In this document: positions 1-10,624 of the stretch, piece after piece
Layout: the number at the start of each line of letters is the position of its first letter
How positions within the stretch are numbered: the first letter of the stretch is position 1
Assembly (NCBI GenBank): GCA_016722025.1
Contig: JADKGZ010000017.1
Span: forward strand, 19,167 to 83,166
Source of the DNA: Acidimicrobiaceae bacterium
Lineage (GTDB): Bacteria; Actinomycetota; Acidimicrobiia; Acidimicrobiales; Ilumatobacteraceae
Direction of reading: 5' to 3'
DNA length: 64,000 nucleotides
The notes under the pieces: generated by a model
Database searches by the model: none
Told to the model about the DNA's origin: nothing
Seen by the model: the letters and a program-made list of their open reading frames with translations, nothing else
Made by a program: the position numbers and the translations under genes

Positions 1-254
1 CCCACCCACGTGGCGTTCTCGTCGATGTCGATGATCTCCACCGGCGAACCGAGGTTGGCCTCGATGACGGCTTTGGCCACGTAGGCGTTGACCGCGGAGC
101 CGGTCCACGGGTTGACGGCAAGCGTGATGGCCGCACCCGACGTGGCCGGCGCTTCGCTGCTGGACGACGAGCTGTCGTCGCCGCATGCCGCCAGCACTGA
201 TGCGAGCAACACGCCGGCGACGGCGAGATGCCCCTTCCTGCGGATGGATGTCAT
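1..254 (-). CDS. Glycine betaine/proline-type ABC transporter substrate-binding lipoprotein (5' part only)
   Basis: Only the first 84 codons lie in the window; the rest runs off the left edge. The protein starts MTSIRRKGHLAVAGVLLAS and continues to a lipobox ending LAAC, then a Ser-rich linker typical of actinobacterial binding lipoproteins. The mature part opens ITLAVNPWTGSAVNAYVAK, which resembles the start of OpuAC/ProX-type betaine-binding domains. It follows the permease and ATPase genes on the same strand, so it is the solute receptor of that importer, anchored outside the membrane. The exact ligand cannot be read from this fragment; choline, proline betaine or glycine betaine are all possible. 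Confidence 0.85.
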   Translation of the reverse strand, partial: MTSIRRKGHLAVAGVLLASVLAACGDDSSSSSSEAPATSGAAITLAVNPWTGSAVNAYVAKAVIEANLGSPVEIIDIDENATWV

Positions 255-287
255 GTACTCCCCCTTGTTGAGAACTTGCGGTGCACT

Positions 288-2283
288 CTATGCGCCACCA
301 TCATCCTCCGAGCGGGTACCCCACGCTTGCGTGAGCCGGTCGAGCATGATGGCGAGCAACACGATACTCAAGCCGCCGGCCACTCCCTGGCCGAACTTGA
401 GGTTGGCCTTCTGCGTGGCCTCGTAGGCAACGAGGCCCAGTGCGCCGGCGCCGACGAGTGCCGCGATGATCACGGTCGCCAGCACCATCATCAGCGTCTG
501 GTTGATGCCGAGCAGGATGGCCTTGCGTGCCAGTGGCAACTGCACCAGGCGCATCTCCTGGGGGCCGGTGGCCCCGAACGAGGTGGCGGCCTCGCGAGGC
601 GCCTGGGGCACCTCGCGCATTCCCAGCGCAGTGAGCCGAGTGCAGGGCGGCACGGCGTAGACCACACAGGCGACCACACCCGCCGAACGACCGATGCCGA
701 ACAGGAACACCACCGGGATCAGGTAGACGAACTGTGGCATCACCTGTGCGATGTCGAGGAACGGGCGCAGCACGCGTTCCACTCGGTCGGAGCGGCCCGC
801 CCACATGCCCAGCGGCAGGGCGATGAGCACGCTGATGGTGATGGCCACCAGCACCAGGCTGAGCGTGTTCATGGCCAGGTCCCACATCGAGATGGTGCCG
901 GTGCCGCCCGGAATGGAACCCATTGCGCCGATGAGCACGAGACACGCGGCAACGGTGGCCGCCAGTCGCCAGCCGCGGCTGAGCCAGCCCACGAACGCGA
1001 CGAACACCACCACCAGCAACCAGGGCAGCCCGATGAGCCACTCGTAGAGCGGGTCGATGATGTTGCCGACCAGGAAGTCGCTGATGGCTTGCGTGCCACC
1101 GATGATGGGCACGTCCTTGCGCAGGTTGTCCTGCACCCAACCCACCGCGTCGTCGATGGCGGGCGCGATGTCGTACTGGAGGCTGCTGGGGAACTGTGCG
1201 GCATCGAAGACACGCGCGGCGAGCACCGCAAGGACGGGAACCCCGACCGCCAGCGCGGTGGCGATGTGAGGAGGAACCTTCGGTAGCCGCCGCGACAGCT
1301 GCGACGGCACGGCATTGCGGTCGCCAGTGCTGACGCGATCGAGCGCGACGGCCATCAGCACGATGCCGAGGCCGAGGCGAAGGCCACGCCGACCTCCTGC
1401 TTCTGCAGTGCCGCCAACACGTCCTGGCCGAGGTCGCCGGTGCCCAGCAGCGATGCCAGCACCACAATGGCGAAGGCCATCATGATCACCTGGTTGAGAC
1501 CCAACAGGATGGTGCGCCGGGCGATCGGCAACTGCACCTTGAACAGCTGCTGCCGGCTGGTGGCGCCGAACGACTGGCCCACCTCGTTGGCGACCACCGG
1601 CACCTGCCGCAGCCCGAGGTTGGTGAGGCGCACGGCCGGCGGCAACGCGTAGATGACCGTGACCACCACGGCCGGAGCGAACTGCAGGCCGAAGAAGATC
1701 TGCACCGGGCTGAAGTAGACGAAGATGGGCATCACCTGCGCGGTGTCGAGCAGCACCCGGATGACTCGCTCGGCGCGATCGGAGCGGGCGGCGAGGATGC
1801 CCAGCGGCACGCCCAGCACCAGTGCGATGACCACCGCCACGGCCATGATCGAGAGCGTGCGCATCGCGTTGTCCCAGTCGGCGATCACACCGACGCCCAT
1901 CATCGCCGCGGCACCCGCCAGCCCCGCCCGCAGGCCACCGGTACGCCAGCCGATGGCACCGGTGAGCGCCACCACACCCGGCCAGCGCAGCGCCAGCAGC
2001 AGCGACTCGGTGTGCTCCACCGCCCAGGTGAGCCCGTCGGCGATCGGGTTGAAGAAGTACCTGAAGATCGGCGAGCTCTGCCGGTTGACGATGGTCCACT
2101 TGTACCGGTCCTGCGCCCACTTCTGGATGTGCAGGTCGAGCCACGACGGCACGTCGTGAGCGAGCACGATGGCCACCACGGCAAGCACCGCGAACACCGC
2201 GAAACCCAGCAGGCGCCGCTGTCGTCGAGCGCGCAGCACCTCCTCGGGCACGTGCGTGGGCAACGACTCGACGGATACCGCCA

Positions 2284-2284
<1 letters not shown>
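288..2284 (-). CDS. Glycine betaine/proline ABC permease, two fused permease domains (frameshift near 1370)
   Basis: After repair this is about 665 residues: two ProW-like BPD_transp_1 domains in tandem, each with the EAA-type loop (S-FGAT...P-AR) and a periplasmic helix-rich insert. Fused double permeases occur in this transporter family. The first half ends QKQEVGVAFAS and then loses frame; the second half resumes GLGIVLMAVALDRV. Adding one G in the minus-strand run around 1370-1373 joins them, so a one-base deletion is likely. The start ATG overlaps the ATPase stop as TGATG. The binding-protein gene follows 33 bases downstream. If the frameshift is real, the importer would be inactive. Confidence 0.82.
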
Positions 2285-3308
<1,024 letters not shown>

Positions 3309-3426
3309 GCTCCCCTGTACGACTTACCCCAACGTGCGGGGCAGCTTAGACCGCTGCGCTCGAAGCCTGAACGACTGTTCCGTGAACGTCGGGTGCGCCC
3401 GCAACGGGTCACCCGGCAGCGAACCG

Positions 3427-3464
3427 TGAATGCAGTGGTCGCGACGTGTGCACCATTGCATTCA
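3427..3464. promoter_or_regulatory. Inverted repeat between the importer operon and the DeoR gene
   Basis: Two 13-base arms, TGAATGCAGTGGT and ACCATTGCATTCA, pair with one mismatch across a 12-base spacer. The element is in the 186-base gap between the start of the ABC operon and the end of the DeoR-type gene. It has no T-tract and is less GC-rich than its surroundings, which suits an operator for the importer operon better than a terminator. It could serve as both. Confidence 0.45.
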
Positions 3465-3494
3465 TCGTTCGGCCCCGAAGGACCATTCGAGTTG

Positions 3495-4250
3495 TCACAC
3501 GACGACGACCTGTCCGGCACCGAGTGCACGACGGCACTCGGCCGGCAGCTGGGCGTCGGTCACCAACCGGTCGTCCCCCCGCATCGGGAGCAAGGCGACC
3601 AGACCGGCAAGGCCGAACTTCGACGAATCGACTGCGAACACCCTCGACTCCGCCACCTCGCTCATCGCTGCCGACATCTGCGCCTCCGCATGTTCCTGCA
3701 CCATCAGCCCCCGCTGCGCGTCCACGGCAGATGCAGACAGGATCGCCAGCCGGACTCGCATCGACCGCACGACGCTGAACGCCTGCGCGTCGAACGACGC
3801 ACCATCGTGGTTGCGCAGTTCGACGCCCGCCATCAGCACCTTGTTGCCGGGGATGGTGGCCAGGCTGGTGGCGATGAACGTGGAGTTGGTGACCACCGTG
3901 AGCCCACGGCGTTGCCGCAGCGCCTGCGCGATGAAGCCGGTGGTGCTGCCGGTGTCGAGCGCGATCACGTCACCGTCGCTCACCAGCGCTGCCACTCGGC
4001 CGGCGATCGCCACCTTCGCTCGCTGGTTCACCGCCATGCGAGCCAGGAACGGGGCCTCACCGAGGCGCGTGCGGCCCACCACCGCGCCGTGCACCTTCTC
4101 CACCTCACCGCGCTCGACCAGTGGCTTGACGATGCGGCGCACGGTCTGCTCACTGACGTTGAGCAGCATGGCGAGCTCGCGCACGCTCACCGACCCGCGC
4201 AGCGCGACCGCGTGCATGACGTCGTCCTCGTAGAGGGGCATGGTGAGCAT
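3495..4250 (-). CDS. DeoR/GlpR-family transcriptional regulator
   Basis: About 251 residues with the classic DeoR layout: an N-terminal winged HTH (VSVRELAMLLNVSEQTVRRI) and a C-terminal effector domain with the phosphosugar-isomerase-like D-TGSTT loop and the conserved ending DSSKFG. DeoR proteins usually sense phosphorylated sugars and repress neighbouring genes. It is divergent from the two dehydrogenase genes and upstream of the betaine importer, so it probably controls one or both, although the ligand is then unclear. An upstream in-frame start at 4331 would overlap the divergent gene, so I prefer the ATG at 4250; 4241 is also possible. Confidence 0.85.
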   Translation of the reverse strand: MLTMPLYEDDVMHAVALRGSVSVRELAMLLNVSEQTVRRIVKPLVERGEVEKVHGAVVGRTRLGEAPFLARMAVNQRAKVAIAGRVAALVSDGDVIALDTGSTTGFIAQALRQRRGLTVVTNSTFIATSLATIPGNKVLMAGVELRNHDGASFDAQAFSVVRSMRVRLAILSASAVDAQRGLMVQEHAEAQMSAAMSEVAESRVFAVDSSKFGLAGLVALLPMRGDDRLVTDAQLPAECRRALGAGQVVVV

Positions 4251-4252
4251 TC

Positions 4253-4288
4253 CAACACAAAGCAACACATCCGGCCATCTCTGTTGCT
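4253..4288. promoter_or_regulatory. Candidate operator between the DeoR gene and the dehydrogenase pair
   Basis: A perfect inverted repeat AGCAACA (4261-4267) and TGTTGCT (4282-4288) is separated by 14 bases. The left arm also lies in a direct repeat, CAACACA at 4253 and 4263, spaced 10 bases. The 59-base divergent gap must hold both promoters, so binding here by the adjacent DeoR-type protein could regulate both directions. The assignment is inferred from position and symmetry. Confidence 0.45.
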
Positions 4289-4309
4289 GCGCGCGCGAGG
4301 ATTCCAGCC

Positions 4310-6802
4310 GTGGCTCTCGAACCAACCGCACTTCCCACCGCAGCCCGCACCGTCGTCATCGGCGGCGGCATCGTCGGCTGCTCCACCGCGTACCACCTGG
4401 CCAAGCTGGGCTGGACCGACACGGTGCTGCTGGAGAAGCACAAGCTCACCTCCGGCAGCACCTTCCACGCGGCCGGCTTGGTGGGCCAGCTTCGCACCAG
4501 CGCCAACATCACCCAGCTGCTCGGCTACTCGGTGGAGCTGTACAAGACCCTGGAAGCGGAGACCGGCCAGGCAACCGGCTGGAAGATGAACGGCGGCCTG
4601 CGCCTGGCGTGCAACGAGGAGCGCTGGACGGAGGTGAAGCGGCAGGCCACCACCGCCAAGAGCTTCGGGCTGGAGATGCACCTGCTCACCCCCAAGGAGG
4701 CACAGCACCTGTGGCCGCTGATGGAGATCGACGATGTGGTGGGCGCTGCGTTCCTGCCCACCGACGGGCAGGCCAACCCCAGCGACATCACGATGGCCCT
4801 CGCACGCGGTGCACGCATGCACGGCGCGACCATCTGCGAAGACACCGAGGTGCTGCGCATCGAGGTGGAAGCCGGCGTGATCAAGGCCGTCGTCACCGTC
4901 GCACCGGATGGCAGCGAGGGCCGCATCGAGTGCGAGAAGGTGGTCGTGTGCGGCGGCCAGTGGACTCGCGCGCTGTGCGCGACCGTGGGTGTGAACGTGC
5001 CGCTGGTGCCGGTGGAGCACCAGTACGTGATCACCGAGCAGTTCACACCCGAGGTACCGCGCAACCTGCCCACGCTGCGCGACCCCGACCGCCTCACGTA
5101 CTACAAGGAGGAAGTCGGTGGCCTGGTGATGGGTGGCTACGAGCCGAACCCCATTCCGTGGGCGGTCGCCGGCATCCCGCGCCCCTTCCAGTTCCAGCTG
5201 CTGGAGAGCGACTTCGACCACTTCGCCCCGATCATGGAGCTGGCGATCGGCCGCGTCCCGAACTTGCCGAACACCGGCATCCGCACGCTCATCAACGGGC
5301 CCGAGAGCTTCACCCCCGACGGCAACTTCATCCTCGGCGAGGCACCCGAGCTGAAGAACTTCTACGTCGGCGCCGGCTTCAACGCGTTCGGCATCGCCGC
5401 CGGTGGTGGCGCCGGGCAGGCGCTCGCCGAGTGGGTGCACGACGGGGCGCCCCCGTTCGACCTGTGGGTGGTCGACATCCGTCGCTTCGGCCGGCCGCAC
5501 ACCGACACCGAGTGGGTACGCACTCGCACGCTGGAGGCCTACGGCAAGCACTACACGATGGCGTGGCCCTTCGAAGAGCACCACAGCGGCCGCCCGGCGC
5601 GCACCTCGCCGCTGTACGACCGACTGCTCGCCCGCGGCGCAGTGTTCGGCGAGAAGTTGGGCTGGGAGCGCCCGAACTGGTTCGCATCCGCAGCACTCGG
5701 CGAGGCCGACCACGACGTGTACACGTACGAGCGGCAGAACTGGTTCGCCGCCGTGGGGCGCGAGCACGCCGCGTGCCGCGACGCTGCCGTGCTCATCGAC
5801 CAGACGTCGTTCGCCAAGTTCGCGCTGAAGGGCCCCGATGCGCTCACCGCACTCGACTGGATCTGCGCCAACAACGTACGCCGGCCGGTGGGCTCGCTCA
5901 CCTACACGCAGATGCTGAACGACCAGGGCGGGATCGAGGCCGACCTGACGGTGGCCCGGGTGGCCGACGACGAGTTCTACATCGTCACCGGCACCGGCTT
6001 CGCCTCGCACGACTTCGATTGGATCCGGCGCAACATCCCGTCGGGAGCCAACGCCCAGCTGTTCGATGTCACCTCGGCGTATTCGGTGCTCACCCTGATG
6101 GGGCCGGCCTCGCGTTCCATCCTCTCCACGGTCACCGCCGCCGACCTCTCCAACGAGGCCTTTCCCTTCGGCACGTTCCAGACCATCGGCATCGCCGGCT
6201 GCCCCGTGCGCGCGCTGCGCATCACCTACATGGGCGAGCTCGGCTGGGAGCTGCACCTGCCGGTGGAGTACGCACCCAACGTGTACGACACGCTGATGTC
6301 GGCCGGCACCGAGCACGGGTTGACCAACGCCGGGTACCGCGCCATCGAGAGCACACGGCTGGAGAAGGGTTACCGCGCGTGGGGCAGCGACATCGGCCCC
6401 GACCACACCCCCATCGAAGCTGGCCTCGGATGGGCGGTGAAGACGAAGAGCGGCATCGCCTTCCGCGGGCGCGAGGCCATCGAGGCTCAGCGTGCCGGCG
6501 GTGTACGCAAGCTGCTTGCCGCCTTCACCGTCGATCCGTCGGTCGTGGGGCGCGACGTGATCCTGCTGGGCCGCGAGACCATCTACCGCGACGGCGAGCG
6601 CGTGGGGTGGCTCACCAGCGGCGGCTACGGCTACACCATCGGTCGCTCCATCGGGTACGGCTACGTGCGCAACCCCGCGGGCCTCGACGCCCAGTGGGTG
6701 CTCGCCGGCGCGTACGAGCTGGAGGTCGCCGGCGAGCGCGTGCCCGCCACCGTCTCCTTGCAACCGCTGTACGACCCGACGAACGCACGAGTGAAGGCCT
6801 GA
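4310..6802 (+). CDS. Dimethylglycine/sarcosine dehydrogenase-like flavoprotein with GcvT folate domain (copy 1)
   Basis: An 830-residue protein with the order FAD-dependent oxidoreductase (DAO), FAO_M linker, GcvT aminomethyltransferase domain and GcvT C-terminal barrel, as in dimethylglycine and sarcosine dehydrogenases. The dinucleotide motif GGGIVG is at residues 18-23, Glu42 would hold the FAD ribose, and His53 in the GSTFHAAGL motif matches the residue that carries covalent FAD in the family. These enzymes oxidise an N-methyl group and pass it to tetrahydrofolate as 5,10-methylene-THF, with electrons going to ETF. The start is GTG. A paralogue follows five bases downstream. Which methylated amine it prefers cannot be told. 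Confidence 0.85.
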   Translation: MALEPTALPTAARTVVIGGGIVGCSTAYHLAKLGWTDTVLLEKHKLTSGSTFHAAGLVGQLRTSANITQLLGYSVELYKTLEAETGQATGWKMNGGLRLACNEERWTEVKRQATTAKSFGLEMHLLTPKEAQHLWPLMEIDDVVGAAFLPTDGQANPSDITMALARGARMHGATICEDTEVLRIEVEAGVIKAVVTVAPDGSEGRIECEKVVVCGGQWTRALCATVGVNVPLVPVEHQYVITEQFTPEVPRNLPTLRDPDRLTYYKEEVGGLVMGGYEPNPIPWAVAGIPRPFQFQLLESDFDHFAPIMELAIGRVPNLPNTGIRTLINGPESFTPDGNFILGEAPELKNFYVGAGFNAFGIAAGGGAGQALAEWVHDGAPPFDLWVVDIRRFGRPHTDTEWVRTRTLEAYGKHYTMAWPFEEHHSGRPARTSPLYDRLLARGAVFGEKLGWERPNWFASAALGEADHDVYTYERQNWFAAVGREHAACRDAAVLIDQTSFAKFALKGPDALTALDWICANNVRRPVGSLTYTQMLNDQGGIEADLTVARVADDEFYIVTGTGFASHDFDWIRRNIPSGANAQLFDVTSAYSVLTLMGPASRSILSTVTAADLSNEAFPFGTFQTIGIAGCPVRALRITYMGELGWELHLPVEYAPNVYDTLMSAGTEHGLTNAGYRAIESTRLEKGYRAWGSDIGPDHTPIEAGLGWAVKTKSGIAFRGREAIEAQRAGGVRKLLAAFTVDPSVVGRDVILLGRETIYRDGERVGWLTSGGYGYTIGRSIGYGYVRNPAGLDAQWVLAGAYELEVAGERVPATVSLQPLYDPTNARVKA

Positions 6803-6807
6803 CCCCG

Positions 6808-9285
6808 ATGAGTGATTCGCTCCCCACCCGCGCCCGCATCGTCGTCATCGGCGGCGGCATCCTCGGCTGCAGCATCGCCTACTGGCTCACCAAGTACGGC
6901 GAGAAGGACGTCGTGCTCGTCGAGCAGCACCAGCTCACCGACGGCGCCACGTGGCATGCGGCCGGCCTCGTCGGCCAGCTGCGGTCGTCGCGCAACACCA
7001 CGCGCATGCTCGAGCAGTCGGTGGAGATGTACCGCGGGCTGGAGGCCGAGACGGGGCAGGCCGTCGACTGGCACGAGACCGGCAGCCTGCGCCTGGCTTG
7101 CTCACCCGAGCGTGTGTTGGAGCTGAAGCGGCTCACCACGATGGCGAAGAGCTTCGGCCTGCCGATGGAGATCGTCTCCCCGCAGAAGGCGCAGGAACTT
7201 TTTCCGCTGATGACCACGAACGACGTGCTCGCGGCCGCATTCCTCCCCACCGACGGCTACATCGACCCGGCGTCGGTCACCCAGGCCATCGCTCGCGGGG
7301 CCCGCATGCGCGGCGCGAAGATCCACGAACACACGCGGGTCGCCTCGATCACGGTCGATGGTCGCCGGTGCACCACCGTGCACACCGTCAACACCGCCAA
7401 CACCGACGGCACCGGCACCGGTGCCGACATCGAGTGCGAGATGCTCGTCAACGCGGCCGGCATGTGGGGCATGGAGGTGGGCCGCATGGCGGGCGTGCGC
7501 ATTCCCGCAACTGCGGTGGAGCACCAGTACCTGATCAGTGGCCCGATCGAGGGCTACACCCCGGTGGAGCTGGGCAAGATGCCCACGATGCGCGACCCCG
7601 ACCACCTCGTGTACTACAAGCCCGACGGCCCGGGCCTGCTGATCGGGGGCTACGAACCCGACACTGTTGCGTTCGGCACCGGATCGGGCAACGACGGCGG
7701 CATTCCGGCGTCGTTCCAGCGTCAGCTGTTCGAGCCCAACTTCGACCGTTTCGCACAGCTCGCCGAGCTGGGCACCAAGCGCACACCATGCCTCGAGTCC
7801 GCCGGCATTCGTACGCTGCTCAACGGCCCAATCCCCTACAGCGCCGATGCCGACTTCGTGATGGGCCGCGTGCCCGAGCTCGACAACTACTACGTGGCCA
7901 CCGGTTTCCTCTATGGCATCGCCGCCGGCGGCGGCGCGGGGAAGATGATGGCCGAGTGGATGCTCGAGGGCCGTCCGTCGCTGGATCTGTGGCCGCTCGA
8001 CGTGCGCCGCTTCTCGTTCCACCACACCACTCGCCGGTTCATGGACAAGCGGATGGTCGAGATGTACGCGCACCACTACAAGCTGGCGGCCCCCGGCAGC
8101 GAGAAGGTCACCGCTCGCGGCATCCGGCGCAGCCCGCTGCACGACACCCTCGCTGAGCACCGCGCGGTCTACGGGTCGCGCGGCGGGTGGGAGCGCCCGA
8201 ACTGGTTCGCTCCCGACGGCGTCGAGCCCGTCGATCAGCCGTCGTTCACCGAGCCCAACTGGTGGCCGCACGTCCGCGCCGCGCACCTGGCTGTGCGTGA
8301 AGGCGTCGGCCTCATCGACCAGACCAGCTTCGCCAAGTTCGAGATCACCGGGCCTGGCGCGCTGGCCGCAGCGCAGTGGCTCAGCGTCGCCGACATGGAC
8401 AAGCCGGTCGGTACCGTCATCTATACGCAGCTGTGCAACGTGCGCGGTGGCATCGAGTGCGATCTCACCATGATCCGCACCGCACCCGACAGCTTCTACG
8501 TGGTCACCGGCTCTGCGTTCGGCGCACACGACATGGGCTGGATCCGCACCAACTCCCCCGACGACGGCTCGGTGGTCGTGCGCGACCTCACCTCCGCGCG
8601 AGCGGTCGTCAACGTCGTCGGCCCGAAGAGCCGCGACGTGCTGCAGTCCGTGTGCGAGGACGACGTCAGCAACGAAGCGTTCCGGTACGCGAAGGCGCGC
8701 GAGATCACCATCGGCTCGGCGCCCGTGCTGGCCGTGCGCATCGGCTACGTCGGCGAGCTGGGCTGGGAGCTGCACATACCCACCGAGTACGCCGCGCACG
8801 TCTACGAGTTGCTGCACGAAGCCGGCCAGGCACATGGCATCGTCGACGTGGGGTATCGCACCATCGACACGATGCGCATGGAGAAGGGCTACGTGTACTG
8901 GAGCACCGATGTCACCCCCGACACCACGCCGTGGGAGGCCGGCCTCGGCTGGCGGGTGAACCTGAACAAGGGCGACTTCCTGGGCCGCGACGCGCTGGTC
9001 GCGCAGAAGGAGGCAGGGGTCGCGCGCACGCTGTGCACGTTCACACTCGAGTCGATGGCGTACCCCGTGAGCGGCGAAGCGATCATCGCCGACGGCGCCG
9101 TGGTGGGCTTCACCACCAGCGCCAACTTCGGCCATACCATCGGCAAGCCGATCGCCTACGGCTACCTGCCGGTGGAGCTTGCCGAGCGCAACGACTTCAT
9201 CATCGAGGTCTACGGCGAGCCGATCCCGGCCACCCGCCACGACCGCCCGCTCTACGACCCCGACAACACCCGCCTGAAGGCGTGA
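6808..9285 (+). CDS. Dimethylglycine/sarcosine dehydrogenase-like flavoprotein with GcvT folate domain (copy 2)
   Basis: An 825-residue paralogue of the preceding gene with the same DAO, FAO_M, GcvT order. The FAD motif GGGILG is at residues 15-20, the ribose-binding Glu is 39, and the likely covalent-FAD His is 50 in GATWHAAGL. Adjacent paralogues would suit sequential removal of two methyl groups (dimethylglycine to sarcosine to glycine), one enzyme for each step. The gene starts five bases after the first stop and is surely co-transcribed. No frameshift is visible in either copy, unlike many genes in this window. Confidence 0.85.
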   Translation: MSDSLPTRARIVVIGGGILGCSIAYWLTKYGEKDVVLVEQHQLTDGATWHAAGLVGQLRSSRNTTRMLEQSVEMYRGLEAETGQAVDWHETGSLRLACSPERVLELKRLTTMAKSFGLPMEIVSPQKAQELFPLMTTNDVLAAAFLPTDGYIDPASVTQAIARGARMRGAKIHEHTRVASITVDGRRCTTVHTVNTANTDGTGTGADIECEMLVNAAGMWGMEVGRMAGVRIPATAVEHQYLISGPIEGYTPVELGKMPTMRDPDHLVYYKPDGPGLLIGGYEPDTVAFGTGSGNDGGIPASFQRQLFEPNFDRFAQLAELGTKRTPCLESAGIRTLLNGPIPYSADADFVMGRVPELDNYYVATGFLYGIAAGGGAGKMMAEWMLEGRPSLDLWPLDVRRFSFHHTTRRFMDKRMVEMYAHHYKLAAPGSEKVTARGIRRSPLHDTLAEHRAVYGSRGGWERPNWFAPDGVEPVDQPSFTEPNWWPHVRAAHLAVREGVGLIDQTSFAKFEITGPGALAAAQWLSVADMDKPVGTVIYTQLCNVRGGIECDLTMIRTAPDSFYVVTGSAFGAHDMGWIRTNSPDDGSVVVRDLTSARAVVNVVGPKSRDVLQSVCEDDVSNEAFRYAKAREITIGSAPVLAVRIGYVGELGWELHIPTEYAAHVYELLHEAGQAHGIVDVGYRTIDTMRMEKGYVYWSTDVTPDTTPWEAGLGWRVNLNKGDFLGRDALVAQKEAGVARTLCTFTLESMAYPVSGEAIIADGAVVGFTTSANFGHTIGKPIAYGYLPVELAERNDFIIEVYGEPIPATRHDRPLYDPDNTRLKA

Positions 9286-9317
9286 GCGCCTCGCGCCACG
9301 TCCACTACGGTGCGCAG

Positions 9318-9887
9318 ATGACCGAGAACCTTCGCATCTACACAAAGGCGCTGTACGGCTTCGACCACGTGGTGCGCATGGTGCCTGCCTCGGCATGGTC
9401 GAATCAATCGCCGTGCGAGGGGTGGACCGCACGTGACGTGCTCGGTCACGTCATCGCCGTGCAGGGCTACGTCGAGTCGCTGGCGCGTGGCGTCGAGCCG
9501 ACGCTCAACCCGTACGGCACGCCAGGCGACCTCGCAGGTTCCGATCCGTTGCGTGCGTGGTCCGTCGCGCTCGAGTCGGTGCTCGCAGCCCTCGACGCTC
9601 CCGGCGTGCTCGACCACACCGTGCAGACGTTCCGGGCCGAGGAGACGGTCGACAACTTCCTCGCGTGGAACGTCGTCGACACGCTCGCGCACACGTGGGA
9701 TCTGGCCCGCGCCGGGCGCGTCGCCGACCAACTCGACGACGACCTCGTCGCTCACGCCACCGAGCAGGCCACGCCGGTGATCGCGGCGATGCGCCAGCCG
9801 CCGTTCTTCAGCGCCGACGTGGTGGTCGCGAGCGACCCTTCACCTGCGACCCAGTTCCTGGCGTTGCTGGGTCGGCGCACCGACTGA
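9318..9887 (+). CDS. Maleylpyruvate isomerase-like (TIGR03086/DinB-fold) protein
   Basis: A 189-residue protein with the pattern of the mycothiol-dependent maleylpyruvate isomerase/TIGR03086 group: an N-terminal helix bundle with CEGWTARDVLGHVIAV carrying the first metal-ligand His, and a second His in NVVDTLAHTWDLA. Such proteins bind a divalent metal through three histidines and often use mycothiol, the actinobacterial thiol. It begins 32 bases after the dehydrogenase pair and could be co-transcribed, but nothing ties it functionally to methylamine use. The substrate is unknown. Confidence 0.75.
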   Translation: MTENLRIYTKALYGFDHVVRMVPASAWSNQSPCEGWTARDVLGHVIAVQGYVESLARGVEPTLNPYGTPGDLAGSDPLRAWSVALESVLAALDAPGVLDHTVQTFRAEETVDNFLAWNVVDTLAHTWDLARAGRVADQLDDDLVAHATEQATPVIAAMRQPPFFSADVVVASDPSPATQFLALLGRRTD

Positions 9888-9952
9888 AGCAATGCCGGAC
9901 GCGGCTGCGTCAGGCTCGGACGAGCGGGTCGCTCCGCATCTGCCGAGAAGAC

Positions 9953-9980
9953 CGTCCTCGCTCAGCGAGCGTCGAGGACG
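9953..9980. terminator. Stem-loop at the convergent gene ends
   Basis: Perfect 8-base arms CGTCCTCG and CGAGGACG enclose a 12-base loop. The right arm lies in the last codons and stop of the minus-strand acetyltransferase gene, and the plus-strand gene ends 65 bases to the left. This fits a bidirectional terminator. No T-tract is present. Confidence 0.4.
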
Positions 9981-10471
9981 AGCACCATGCGCACCTCGTC
10001 CTTGCACGGGTCGGACGGCAACGGTTGGTGCTCACCGGTGACGCGAAACCCGATCGATTGATACAGCCGTTGAGCGGGCTCGTTGCCGCGCGTCACCCAC
10101 AACCCGACCGACGACGAACCAGTGTCGATCGCCCAGTCGATGACGGCCTGCACCAGCAGACGCCCGACACCCGAACGTCGGGTGCTCGGGGCCGCCCACA
10201 TCGACACCAGTTCGACGGCCTCCGGCGAGTGCTCGGGCCGGTACCCGCCGGTGATCCCGATGGGCGTGCGATCTCTCCAGGCCAGAAAGGTGACGCTGTC
10301 GCTCCCCGCCGACGAGCGCTCCGCCCGCACCTGCCAATCCTGGTCCGTCCGCTGCACCTCGGCCTCATGGGTTGAACCGAAAGCGAACGGAGAGTCGAGC
10401 AGCGCGGCCAGTCGAATCTTCTTGAGCTCCGAGGCGTCGCTCGGTCGTACCCGACTCACCACAGGATCCAT
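9962..10471 (-). CDS. GNAT-family N-acetyltransferase
   Basis: A 169-residue GNAT protein. The acetyl-CoA binding motif A is visible as MWAAPSTRRSGVGRLLVQAV, followed by a beta-bulge strand SSVGLWVTRGNEPAQRLYQS and IGFRVTGE, the normal C-terminal order. The start at 10471 (MDPVVSRVRPSDA) fits the family better than an in-frame ATG 36 bases upstream. It acetylates an unknown primary amine. It is a single-gene unit next to other small enzyme genes, with slightly lower GC than the flanking operons. Confidence 0.85.
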   Translation of the reverse strand: MDPVVSRVRPSDASELKKIRLAALLDSPFAFGSTHEAEVQRTDQDWQVRAERSSAGSDSVTFLAWRDRTPIGITGGYRPEHSPEAVELVSMWAAPSTRRSGVGRLLVQAVIDWAIDTGSSSVGLWVTRGNEPAQRLYQSIGFRVTGEHQPLPSDPCKDEVRMVLVLDAR

Positions 10472-10624
10472 CACACGATCCTGACCAACCGACGCCTCGA
10501 CCAGCAAGCGGATTTCCCATCAGGGCCATGCTGCCCGAGCACCCACGTCCCTGCCATCCCTCGACGCGAGCCCGCTCGAAGCAGTAGGAGTGGGCGGTCG
10601 AGCGCTGGGGTGCGCGAAGAATCC

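Noticed and set aside
4187..9432. Long open frames on the minus strand opposite the two dehydrogenase genes
   Set aside because: They are shadows typical of high-GC DNA: His/Gly/Val-rich, without domains, and antisense to clearly conserved proteins.
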